Under the pieces are notes generated by a model. It searched no databases. It was not told the origin of the DNA and worked only from the letters and a program-made list of their open reading frames with translations. Below, in pieces: positions 1 through 6,425 of a DNA stretch of 15,576 nt (the first letter of the stretch is position 1; every line of letters starts with the position of its first letter). The DNA comes from Holtiella tumoricola (GTDB taxonomy: Bacteria > Bacillota > Clostridia > Lachnospirales > Cellulosilyticaceae): NCBI RefSeq assembly GCF_027857615.1, contig NZ_JAQIFT010000076.1, positions 1 to 15,576 on the forward strand, given 5' to 3'. Position numbers and translations under genes: made by a program.

Positions 1-8
1 TTATTCAT

Positions 9-32
9 GTCAGTGGCTTGTTGCCTACTGAC
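9..32. repeat. Stem-loop next to the outbound promoter
   Basis: GTCAGTGGC and GCCtACTGAC form an imperfect inverted repeat with one bulged base and a TTGTT loop. If the outbound promoter at 40-68 is used, its transcript would start near 33, so this hairpin would be the first structure of the leader. No run of T follows it on the minus strand, so it is not an obvious terminator. Confidence 0.5.
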
Positions 33-39
33 TTACATA

Positions 40-68
40 AGTATATGCTATAAACTTACATAAGTCAA
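40..68 (-). promoter_or_regulatory. Candidate sigma-A promoter leaving the window
   Basis: On the minus strand a TTGACT (63-68) is followed after exactly 17 bases by TATACT (40-45), with a predicted start near 33. The imperfect palindrome ACTTACATAAGT occurs at 31-42 and 54-65 and overlaps both boxes, so a dimeric regulator could bind there. The gene it would serve lies outside the window. Confidence 0.45.
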
Positions 69-116
69 CCCTATTTCTATATTTTTTTCAATTTATCTTT
101 AAACCCTTACTTTAAG

Positions 117-965
117 CTACTTTAATTCTATTTTTTCTTCATTTATTTCTATAGTTTTCAAGAATTTTTCCCATATATTATTTTCTATAACTCTAGTTTG
201 TCTTGGTTCACATAAGAATCTTCCTGTTAATATAACTTTTTCATTACTAAATGATGTATATACAATAGGTGTTAAATAACTATAATAGATAAGATACTTT
301 TTCCCAGCATGCTCTATCTGCTTCTTTGCTTCTATAGTAATCTCTTCTGTAAGTTCTTCTAATAACTCTTGTAAAATTATCTTTGCTTTTTCCCAATCAC
401 TATCTTTCTTAACTTCCACTTTAATCTCGTGCCATATGTACTTAAATCCTTTTTCATAGTTTTCAATAGGTACAGAGAATATTTGCATATTAGGTACTTG
501 AACAATTCTTCCTGTACTTTGTTCTCCTCCTACCCTATTTCCTACTTCTAACATAGAAAACTGGAAAAAACCTAAGTCTACTACATCACCTATATATCCA
601 TTTATCTCTATTCTTTCACCTATTTGAAAAGGTTTTGCCCATATAATATAGATACCACCTACTATATTAATAATGACTTCTTTCATCGCTATAGCTAACC
701 CTGCAGAGAATACCCCTATAAATGTGACAATATAAGTTGACCACCTATACCATATTGTACCTACTAAAAGAATATCCAGCAAAATAAATACGCCATTAAT
801 ACTCTTTCTTTTATTATACTGTTCCTTTATATCTTCCTTACTTTTTATTACTCTTTTAACTACAGTTTTTCTAAAAACTTCAGATATGAGTAAAATAATA
901 AAAGTAAAACCTATATTTCCTATTATGCCTTCATATGTACTTAACATTTTTATAAACCACTCCAC
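117..965 (-). CDS. MscS-family small-conductance mechanosensitive channel protein
   Basis: This is a 282-residue membrane protein. Hydrophobic segments lie near residues 10-30, 56-76 and 78-105. The third is the pore-lining type helix of MscS, seen as GVFSAGLAIAMKE followed by the beta-domain signature PFQIGERIEINGYIGDVVDLGF (residues about 112-133). The family opens under membrane tension and releases solutes during osmotic downshock. The C-terminal part (about 135-282) is soluble and charged, as in the cytoplasmic cage. The start is GTG, 7 bases after a strong AGGAGG; an ATG six codons inside has no such site. No clear terminator follows the gene. The family is clear; the gating stimulus and any special ion preference are not. 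Confidence 0.88.
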   Translation of the reverse strand: MEWFIKMLSTYEGIIGNIGFTFIILLISEVFRKTVVKRVIKSKEDIKEQYNKRKSINGVFILLDILLVGTIWYRWSTYIVTFIGVFSAGLAIAMKEVIINIVGGIYIIWAKPFQIGERIEINGYIGDVVDLGFFQFSMLEVGNRVGGEQSTGRIVQVPNMQIFSVPIENYEKGFKYIWHEIKVEVKKDSDWEKAKIILQELLEELTEEITIEAKKQIEHAGKKYLIYYSYLTPIVYTSFSNEKVILTGRFLCEPRQTRVIENNIWEKFLKTIEINEEKIELK

Positions 966-1039
966 TTAGCAACCTCCTTTTATAACCTTCTTTCCCTTAA
1001 CTTGTATATCATATGCAAGCAAGCTATATAAATAACAAA

Positions 1040-1073
1040 AATTTCCTAAAAGCTAAAATACCTTTAGGAAATT
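1040..1073 (-). terminator. Intrinsic terminator after the N-acetyltransferase gene
   Basis: An 11-bp perfect stem, AATTTCCTAAA paired with TTTAGGAAATT around a 12-base loop, is followed on the minus strand by a T-rich run. It lies 17 bases after the stop of the leftward gene at 1090. Confidence 0.75.
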
Positions 1074-1089
1074 AAATTATGTACTTTTA

Positions 1090-1851
1090 TTATAATTGGT
1101 CTACAAAATAGTATCTATTTTTTTGCATAGTATCATATGCTTTTTTCCACATTGTCCTTGCATTGATTAAATAACATTGTGCATCTAAAATAGTTATTTC
1201 TTTTATATCTTTTTCTTCTTCTAATATATCTTTTAGTCTATCGTATCTTTGTGTAATACCTTGGAAATTATGAGTTTTATACTTTTTAAAACTTTTTTCT
1301 CTATTACCATTATAAAGTTTATATTCAATTATATCCCCAAATAAATATTCAGGTTGAACTAGCTCTTCAACTCCATGCATAGACGTATTTTTTTCTAATC
1401 CACATCCTATAATTAAAATATGTCCACCCATCTCTTTTAAGAGTCTATAAGGGGAATTAGGGCCACAAGGTGTATTATCCATATAATGAGTAGCTACTAA
1501 CTCATTTGCAAATCTCCCTCTTGCACAAACAGAATGTGTTGGATGTAAACTTCTTACTACACCAGGCATCCTTCTAAAGCATTCACTAAGTATTCCTACT
1601 TCAGATTCAGTATCTTTAACGCTAAACGTATCGTTCTTATATCCATCCACTTGCTTATATGTTAAAGTTGGCATCAGTAAAGTACCTTTTTCACCTAATA
1701 CTGTTTCTATTCCTTTAATAACCATTTCAGCTTTTACCCTTGGCTGTCCTAAAGACTTTAACGAAGCATGTACTAATAAAATGTCCCCTTCTTTTACACC
1801 TAGCTGTCTAAGTTGTTGTTCTATCACTTTATTACTATTATAGCCTTCCAC
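1090..1851 (-). CDS. AAC(3)-family (antibiotic NAT) N-acetyltransferase
   Basis: The product, about 253 residues, is an acetyl-CoA-dependent N-acetyltransferase of the AAC(3)/YokD/FrbF family, whose members include aminoglycoside 3-N-acetyltransferases. Visible signatures are LLVHASLKSLG (about 25-35), LLMPTLTY (about 58-65), HPTHSVCARG (about 103-112) and LIIGCGLEKNTSMHGVEE (about 146-163). I chose the GTG at 1851: it follows AAGGGGG by 8 bases and puts the LGV motif about 16 residues from the N-terminus, as usual in the family. A longer frame from GTG 1911 lacks a ribosome site and adds 20 residues. Family membership is clear; real resistance to aminoglycosides cannot be inferred, since chromosomal homologues often act on other amines. 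It has its own terminator and no operon partner. Confidence 0.85.
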   Translation of the reverse strand: MEGYNSNKVIEQQLRQLGVKEGDILLVHASLKSLGQPRVKAEMVIKGIETVLGEKGTLLMPTLTYKQVDGYKNDTFSVKDTESEVGILSECFRRMPGVVRSLHPTHSVCARGRFANELVATHYMDNTPCGPNSPYRLLKEMGGHILIIGCGLEKNTSMHGVEELVQPEYLFGDIIEYKLYNGNREKSFKKYKTHNFQGITQRYDRLKDILEEEKDIKEITILDAQCYLINARTMWKKAYDTMQKNRYYFVDQL

Positions 1852-1961
1852 TGCTCGTGCCCCCTTTGTGCTTATTCTAGTTAATATATCTTTTATATTA
1901 CCATAAAACACAAAACTATAGTAGTATTTACTTTTTATTTCGTCACATTTTTACAATAGAC

Positions 1962-2000
1962 AAAAAAGTACGAGTCTACTTAGTAAACTCGTACTTTTTT
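1962..2000 (-). terminator. Intrinsic terminator of the trxB-trxA-assT operon
   Basis: A perfect 14-bp stem, AAAAAAGTACGAGT with ACTCGTACTTTTTT, flanks an 11-base loop that can itself pair partly. The T run on the minus strand follows directly. It lies just after the assT stop codon. Confidence 0.85.
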
Positions 2001-2008
2001 ATTCTTTA

Positions 2009-3883
2009 TTAGATAGTCACTACAACGCCTGTTTGATATTTTTTATCATCAATTGTTACAGTAACATTAAATGTTCCTTTAAGACCTTCTTTGTTAACAT
2101 TGAATTTAACAACACGGTCATCTGATTCTTGGAATGTTCCTGCACACATTGCTAAGAATGTATGTTTTGTAGTTGGTACGAAGTATCTATGAACTGAATC
2201 ATCTACTACGCTTTCAAGTTGGATCATTACAAGTTGACCTCTTTCAAACTTAGCATCCATAATGATACGATCTTCTTCATTAATGAATTTAGCTTCGTTT
2301 TTCTCTGGCATAAGTAAACCTGTATCTTCAGCTGGTACTTCTGTTAAGAATTCTTCTGTTACAGCAAGTTTACCAAGTAATTCACCTTTACCCATTACAA
2401 GGTTTTGACCTTCATGGTAGAATTTTAATTTTTCAGCTCTGTAGTAGTTAGCTGTAGTATGCATTTCATATTTAAGTACATCATCTTCAACTTCTACAGT
2501 AATTGTTTGGAGTTTTGTTTTTGGATCTTTTGTATCAAGGAATGCTGGTAACACTTGTGTTGGTTTTGCATCATAGTAACCAATACCACCTGAATGAACA
2601 AGGTAATGACCATCTCTGTAGTATTCTACATTACAGATATATGGTGAGAAGAATTGTGCTCCTCTTTCTTTACCAAATTGCCAGATTTGTTCAATAGTCA
2701 TATCTTCTGTATTAATTCTATATCTTACGCCACGTGAATAGCTATCTTTTGATAAAAGATATTTTTCTGGATCTTTTGATCCCCAGTGACCGTTATCAAA
2801 CATCATAACATCACCATCTGGTAATACAACACATGCATGTTGTTCATATTGCCAGTCAAATTCTTTACCTTCTACTGGTTTGAAGAAGTATTTATCTACC
2901 ATTTCTTGTGGCCAGCCTTCTGGGTCACCAATAATCCAGTTAAGATCACCTGTTTCATAATCTAAATTGATTACGATATCTTGATGTCTACCTGATAATG
3001 TAAGAGAGTTTGTTCTCTTATCATACCAAACGGCATTGTTATGGAACCAATCATGATCTGACCAGCTACCTGATTTACCAACATTTTGTGGAAGAACTTT
3101 TTTGTAATCCCATTTTTTAAGGATTTCACCTGTATTACGATCTACAAGTACACACATATCTTCTGCTGTTGCAGCACCTGGTTCTTGTGTAAGAATAAGA
3201 AGGTTACCATCTTCCATTTCAAATTGATCATGGTGATATCCACCTGGAACGCGGAATTCTTTGTAGATTTTACCACAAAGAGCCATTTCACAGATACCTA
3301 CCATATAGTATGGTTGTGCAATGAAACGATTTGAACCGATTAAAACATTACCATTTTTAAGACGTTTCATATCAAAAATAAAAGGTTCTGTCATGTACCA
3401 ACGGCAATCACCATTGTAATCATAACCTGCTGCATAGTCTAAACCTGCAGGAGTTGTGAACATGATATTATCTTGCATATATTCACTTGTTGTATTGATA
3501 TATGTGCATCTACCAATGTTATCTTGGATTGGAGCTGTTTGAATTTTAACTTCTGATTCTACACCATTTGATAGTTTGATTTCTACAGTATTTTCATAAT
3601 CTCCATATAAGCCAAATACAGGAAGTCTATGTTCTTTAGCTTTTGGGAAAGTATGTGTAATATTTCCTGCTTCTTCTTTACCTTTAATTGTAAGTGTTAC
3701 TTCAACTTCTTCTTCAGTATCAAACATAATTACTGCTGTAAGAGGACATACAATATAAGGATTTAATTTGACATATGGATTTTCTACTGTGTGATTACCA
3801 TTTTTAAATGCTTCTAACATTTCTTGCTCAGATCTATGTTGTAATGTAATAAGATGTTCTGTATTTTTTAATTGTACTGACAT
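2009..3883 (-). CDS. assT: Aryl-sulfate sulfotransferase (AssT family), no signal peptide
   Basis: AssT enzymes move a sulfuryl group from an aryl sulfate ester to a phenolic acceptor without PAPS, through a sulfo-histidine intermediate. The 624-residue length fits gut Clostridia-type AssT. The N-terminal third (about 1-120) matches the beta-rich N-terminal domain; the rest is the propeller. By motif comparison with E. coli AssT, candidate active-site residues are His217/218 (YHHD), His281 (DWFHNN), Arg299 (SGRHQD) and the nucleophile His349 (EQHACV). FDNG at 362-365 and GKERGAQFFSPY at 404-415 are further family motifs. The N-terminus is polar and starts MSVQLKNTEH, so I see no export signal; nine cysteines also argue for a reducing cytosol. 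The start follows GGGAGG by 7 bases. It is the last gene of an operon, 38 bases after trxA. Confidence 0.92.
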   Translation of the reverse strand: MSVQLKNTEHLITLQHRSEQEMLEAFKNGNHTVENPYVKLNPYIVCPLTAVIMFDTEEEVEVTLTIKGKEEAGNITHTFPKAKEHRLPVFGLYGDYENTVEIKLSNGVESEVKIQTAPIQDNIGRCTYINTTSEYMQDNIMFTTPAGLDYAAGYDYNGDCRWYMTEPFIFDMKRLKNGNVLIGSNRFIAQPYYMVGICEMALCGKIYKEFRVPGGYHHDQFEMEDGNLLILTQEPGAATAEDMCVLVDRNTGEILKKWDYKKVLPQNVGKSGSWSDHDWFHNNAVWYDKRTNSLTLSGRHQDIVINLDYETGDLNWIIGDPEGWPQEMVDKYFFKPVEGKEFDWQYEQHACVVLPDGDVMMFDNGHWGSKDPEKYLLSKDSYSRGVRYRINTEDMTIEQIWQFGKERGAQFFSPYICNVEYYRDGHYLVHSGGIGYYDAKPTQVLPAFLDTKDPKTKLQTITVEVEDDVLKYEMHTTANYYRAEKLKFYHEGQNLVMGKGELLGKLAVTEEFLTEVPAEDTGLLMPEKNEAKFINEEDRIIMDAKFERGQLVMIQLESVVDDSVHRYFVPTTKHTFLAMCAGTFQESDDRVVKFNVNKEGLKGTFNVTVTIDDKKYQTGVVVTI

Positions 3884-3921
3884 GTTCTTTCCTCCCTTTA
3901 AATAGTTATTAATTTTCTATA

Positions 3922-4227
3922 TTAAGCTTCTAATAATTGTTTTAAAGCTGGTTTTTGTTGTAAACCTTTTAAACGATTTACTTCTTCACCATCTTGTAAT
4001 ACAAGGATAGTTGGGTATGATGCTACGTCATATTTTTCTACAACTTCTTTATTTTGATCAAAATCTACTTTTAAGATTACTGAGTCTGGAAGATCTTTTT
4101 CTAAATCTGCTAATACGAATCCTAACATTTTACATGGTCCACATGTTTTTGAGTAAACATCTACTAATACTTTTCCTGATTTTGATAACTCATTAAATTC
4201 TTCAAAACTTGTAATTTCTTTAATCAT
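3922..4227 (-). CDS. trxA: Thioredoxin
   Basis: This is a full-length, single-domain thioredoxin of 101 residues. The redox pair is Cys29 and Cys32 in CGPC, and the cis-proline is Pro72 in the SYPT motif. The usual tryptophan before the active site is replaced by threonine (KTCGPCK), which may shift substrate choice or redox potential. There is no signal peptide. AAGGAG precedes the ATG by about 9 bases. The gene lies 44 bases after trxB and 38 before assT on the same strand, so it should receive electrons from the TrxB-like protein. Given its position it may serve the sulfotransferase or the neighbouring redox-sensitive regulator, rather than being only the housekeeping thioredoxin. That last point is inference. 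Confidence 0.93.
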   Translation of the reverse strand: MIKEITSFEEFNELSKSGKVLVDVYSKTCGPCKMLGFVLADLEKDLPDSVILKVDFDQNKEVVEKYDVASYPTILVLQDGEEVNRLKGLQQKPALKQLLEA

Positions 4228-4271
4228 TTTATTTTCTCCTTTGGAAATGTTATTTATCTATTATGTCCTGC

Positions 4272-5189
4272 TTAAATTGTTTTTACATATTTTGATGCTA
4301 CTTGAGCTGCAATCGCGCCATCTGCACAAGCAGTAACAACTTGTCTAAGTTCTTTTGTTACTACATCTCCTGCACCGTAGATACCTGGTACGTTTGTTTC
4401 CATTTGGCTATTTACCATAACATAACCTTGTTCATTTAAAATTCCTAATGACTTAAATGCATCTGTTGATGGTTTAAGTCCAATATATTCAAATACGCCA
4501 TCACAAAGTAATTCTAGTTCTTCATCTGTTTTTGTTGATTTAATGCGTACGCCTTTTAATTTTTCATCACCTGTGAAGCCTTCAATGTTATGATACTCAT
4601 AAATTGTAACATTATCTTTTTCTCTTAATTCATCACATGTGATTGGATCTGCTGTTAAGTCAAATAAAGTAACTACTTTTACTGAATTCGCAAGACTTGC
4701 TAAATAAACAGCTTCTTCTACGGCTGAGTTTCCTCCTCCGATTACTACTACATCTTTACCTCTGTAGTATGCACCATCACAAATAGCACACCAGCTAATA
4801 TTTTCACCTGCATAGCGATCTTCATTTTCTACCCCTAATCTTCTTGGGATAGTTCCTGTTGCAATAACTACACTCTTAGCTTCAAAGATTTTATCTTCTT
4901 CCTCGCAAGTAATAATTTTTACGTTGCCTTCTTCTTTGATTTCTTTTACTGTTCCATAGTCAAATGCTACGCTTAATTCTTGTGTATGTTCGAACATTTT
5001 ATATGCAAGTTCTGCACCATTAATTGTTCCTACACCTGTGTAATTTTGAATTTCGTGAGTGTTGATAATTTGTCCACCTGGAGCAAGCTTTTCTAATAAT
5101 AATACACTCATATTTGCTCTTGCTGCGTAAATTGCTGCTGTCATACCAGCTGGTCCTGCACCTATAATAATTACGTCATATAATGCCAC
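4272..5189 (-). CDS. trxB: Thioredoxin reductase-like FAD-dependent oxidoreductase
   Basis: A 305-residue low-molecular-weight thioredoxin reductase. The FAD motif GAGPAG is at residues 10-15, the redox-active CAICD has Cys134 and Cys137, the second nucleotide motif GGGNSA is at 151-156, and the C-terminal FAD motif YGAGDV is present. The NADPH 2'-phosphate motif HRRxxxR, expected shortly after the second nucleotide motif, is absent: the protein reads VVTLFDLTADPITCDEL there. NADPH may therefore not be the donor; clostridial ferredoxin-linked thioredoxin reductases and NADH use are alternatives. I chose GTG 5189 because GGGAGG lies 8 bases upstream and the FAD motif then sits at the usual distance. 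An ATG at 5213 overlaps the leader and would place that ribosome site inside the gene. First gene of the trxB-trxA-assT operon. Confidence 0.9.
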   Translation of the reverse strand: MALYDVIIIGAGPAGMTAAIYAARANMSVLLLEKLAPGGQIINTHEIQNYTGVGTINGAELAYKMFEHTQELSVAFDYGTVKEIKEEGNVKIITCEEEDKIFEAKSVVIATGTIPRRLGVENEDRYAGENISWCAICDGAYYRGKDVVVIGGGNSAVEEAVYLASLANSVKVVTLFDLTADPITCDELREKDNVTIYEYHNIEGFTGDEKLKGVRIKSTKTDEELELLCDGVFEYIGLKPSTDAFKSLGILNEQGYVMVNSQMETNVPGIYGAGDVVTKELRQVVTACADGAIAAQVASKYVKTI

Positions 5190-5274
5190 AACAGTTCCCT
5201 CCCATAATTTCATTACTTTATAGATAAATTTTTAACAATTAACTTCAAATTTTTTTATCGCTTATTACTACACT

Positions 5275-5303
5275 AGTATAACATTCTCTAAATTTTATAA
5301 AAA
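5275..5303 (-). promoter_or_regulatory. Promoter of the trxB-trxA-assT operon
   Basis: On the minus strand a good -10 box TATACT (5275-5280) lies 17 bases from a poor -35 region (TTTTTA, 5298-5303). The predicted start is near 5268, giving a leader of about 80 bases. The weak -35 box and the dyad over it suggest activator dependence. Confidence 0.55.
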
Positions 5304-5331
5304 TAACCCAGGTTACGTTTTATAAAATTTA
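5289..5331. promoter_or_regulatory. Long palindrome, likely Crp/Fnr-type operator of trxB
   Basis: TAAATTTTATAAAA (5289-5302) and TTTTATAAAATTTA (5318-5331) are perfect inverted repeats. Between them lies the core TAACC-CA-GGTTA (5304-5315). On the minus strand the core reads GTAAC-N4-GTTAT. Its centre falls at -41.5 from the predicted trxB start, the position of class II Crp/Fnr activator sites. The same 5-4-5 dyad occurs before the SLC13 gene. Confidence 0.65.
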
Positions 5332-5417
5332 AGTATATTTATAATTTCTCTTGTTATCCTAATCTATTATACGGGCATGGCTTTTACAATTTATCTATAT
5401 CTATTTATTTTTTCATA

Positions 5418-5426
5418 TGCTATAAT
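5418..5426 (+). promoter_or_regulatory. Candidate extended -10 promoter of the Crp/Fnr gene
   Basis: TGCTATAAT is an extended -10 element; the -35 position holds only TATCTA. The start would be near 5433 and the leader about 83 bases. A competing reading is TTTACA (5383-5388) with TATTTT 17 bases on. The rest of the 326-base gap between trxB and this gene shows no ORF or RNA. Confidence 0.4.
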
Positions 5427-5515
5427 TAGCTAATAAAATCATATATTTTAATTACAAATTCAAAGTATCTATTTAACGAGATATCTTATTATATACTTAT
5501 TAGGAGGAATGCATC

Positions 5516-6184
5516 TTGACACCTACTGATACTACTTATTTTGATGAATTCTGTAAGGCTGGTAAATTTAGAATTGCTAAAAAAGGTGAGTGCCTGTATA
5601 ACTTAGACTTTGCTAGTGATTACGTTTATTGTCTAGAAGATGGTCTTTGCGCTTTACTAAGTATTACTAAATCAGGCGAAGAAAAAATCTATCATTATTT
5701 TGCTGCTGGTAGCATTATTAACTTTACCCCTGCATATTTAACGCTTCCCCCTGATGCTAATACAAGTGCATTTTATATGTACGCTAAAACCGACTGTAGG
5801 CTTTACGAAATCCCATATTCTAACTTTTATCAACTTTTAAGTGATAATCCTACTTTAAATCGTTATATAATGTCATTATTTGCAAATTATTTTTCAGATG
5901 TATTAAATCATTTTCACTTTATGCAAGAATCTAGTACGCCAAGTCGATTATGTAAAACACTTCTAGATTTTAGCCGCCCTTCACATGGACGTAATATAGT
6001 TGATAAACATTTTAATTATGTAGAACTTGCCAAATATTTAGGAGTACACACTGTAACCGTTTCACGCATTATGCGCTCTCTTAAACAAGAGGGTGCTATA
6101 GAAAAAGATGGACATAGTATTATTATTAGAGATCGTAGTCTCTTAGAAGATTATATTCATGAAAAGAAAATGCTCACATATTAA
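5516..6184 (+). CDS. Crp/Fnr-family transcriptional regulator, CprK-like
   Basis: This 222-residue protein has an N-terminal effector-binding beta-barrel (about 15-115), a long dimer helix (about 112-138) and a C-terminal winged helix-turn-helix (about 166-205) with LAKYLGVHTVTVSRIMRSLK. The pattern GVHxVTVSR, and the general course of the sequence, recall CprK, the halophenol-sensing activator of reductive dehalogenation in Desulfitobacterium; this is recalled, not aligned. There is no N-terminal cysteine cluster of the FNR iron-sulfur type, but six cysteines are spread along the protein (13, 26, 39, 45, 94, 146). The start is TTG, 8 bases after AGGAGG; an in-frame stop at 5501 excludes an earlier one. 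Its likely targets are the divergent trxB operon and the downstream transporter. Its ligand is unknown; a phenol or aryl sulfate is my inference. Confidence 0.87.
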   Translation: MTPTDTTYFDEFCKAGKFRIAKKGECLYNLDFASDYVYCLEDGLCALLSITKSGEEKIYHYFAAGSIINFTPAYLTLPPDANTSAFYMYAKTDCRLYEIPYSNFYQLLSDNPTLNRYIMSLFANYFSDVLNHFHFMQESSTPSRLCKTLLDFSRPSHGRNIVDKHFNYVELAKYLGVHTVTVSRIMRSLKQEGAIEKDGHSIIIRDRSLLEDYIHEKKMLTY

Positions 6185-6238
6185 ATAAAAAGAGTAGAAA
6201 ATATTATAGATATAATATTTTCTACTCTTTTTATTTAA
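6181..6238 (+). terminator. Intrinsic terminator after the Crp/Fnr gene
   Basis: A very long, perfect inverted repeat of about 27 bp begins at the stop codon and ends in TCTACTCTTTTTATTTAA. It is nearly symmetrical, so it could stop transcription from both sides. It separates the regulator from the SLC13 gene, which has its own promoter. Confidence 0.8.
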
Positions 6239-6317
6239 TTAAACCTATTTTATATTTTTAATTTAACGTATTTATAGAATGAAAAGTTTAACATACTTTA
6301 TGATTTTTTTATATTAA

Positions 6318-6331
6318 GTAACATACGTTAT
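6318..6331 (+). promoter_or_regulatory. Crp/Fnr-type operator of the SLC13 gene
   Basis: GTAAC-ATAC-GTTAT followed by T-rich sequence is the same dyad, in the same orientation to its gene, as the trxB operator. Its centre is about 42.5 bases before the predicted start. A related, weaker site, TTAAC-ATAC-TTTAT, lies 30 bases upstream at 6288-6301. Confidence 0.6.
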
Positions 6332-6340
6332 TTTTTTCAC

Positions 6341-6378
6341 ACTATCAAGTATGTTATAATTTTAACATACTTGATAGT
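6341..6378. promoter_or_regulatory. Perfect dyad over the SLC13 -10 box and start site
   Basis: ACTATCAAGTATGTTA (6341-6356) and TAACATACTTGATAGT (6363-6378) are perfect 16-bp inverted repeats separated by 6 bases. The -10 box TATAAT (6355-6360) sits in the middle and the start is predicted near 6367. Because the transcript would begin inside the dyad, it is more likely a protein-binding operator than an RNA hairpin. The position suggests repression. Confidence 0.6.
6355..6360 (+). promoter_or_regulatory. -10 box of the SLC13 promoter
   Basis: TATAAT is a consensus -10 box, while the -35 position holds only T-rich sequence. This fits a promoter that needs the activator site at 6318-6331. The leader would be about 59 bases. 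Confidence 0.55.
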
Positions 6379-6425
6379 AAACTTAAATTTAAACTAAAAA
6401 TATGAGCAAGAAGGAGATTCCACTT

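Larger units (their letters stand above)
6264..6370. repeat. Four copies of TAACATAC upstream of the SLC13 gene
   Basis: TAACATAC occurs at 6289-6296, 6319-6326 and 6363-6370, and inverted as GTATGTTA at 6349-6356. A weaker form, TAACGTAT, is at 6264-6271. The cluster covers the region from about -80 to the predicted transcription start and suggests several binding sites for one regulator. Confidence 0.65.

Noticed and set aside
1090..1911. Calling the AAC(3)-family gene an aminoglycoside resistance gene
   Set aside because: The family is broad, the gene sits in a chromosomal setting without mobile signs, and substrate cannot be read from the motifs.
2503..3334. Two rightward open frames inside assT
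   Set aside because: They are shadows of the assT reading frame with unlikely composition and no ribosome site.
5190..5268. Riboswitch or attenuator in the trxB leader
   Set aside because: The leader is short and AT-rich, and I see no terminator hairpin or known aptamer motif.
5289..5331. The trxB palindrome as a transcription terminator
   Set aside because: It lies upstream of both divergent genes, with no gene ending there and no GC-rich stem followed by a T run.
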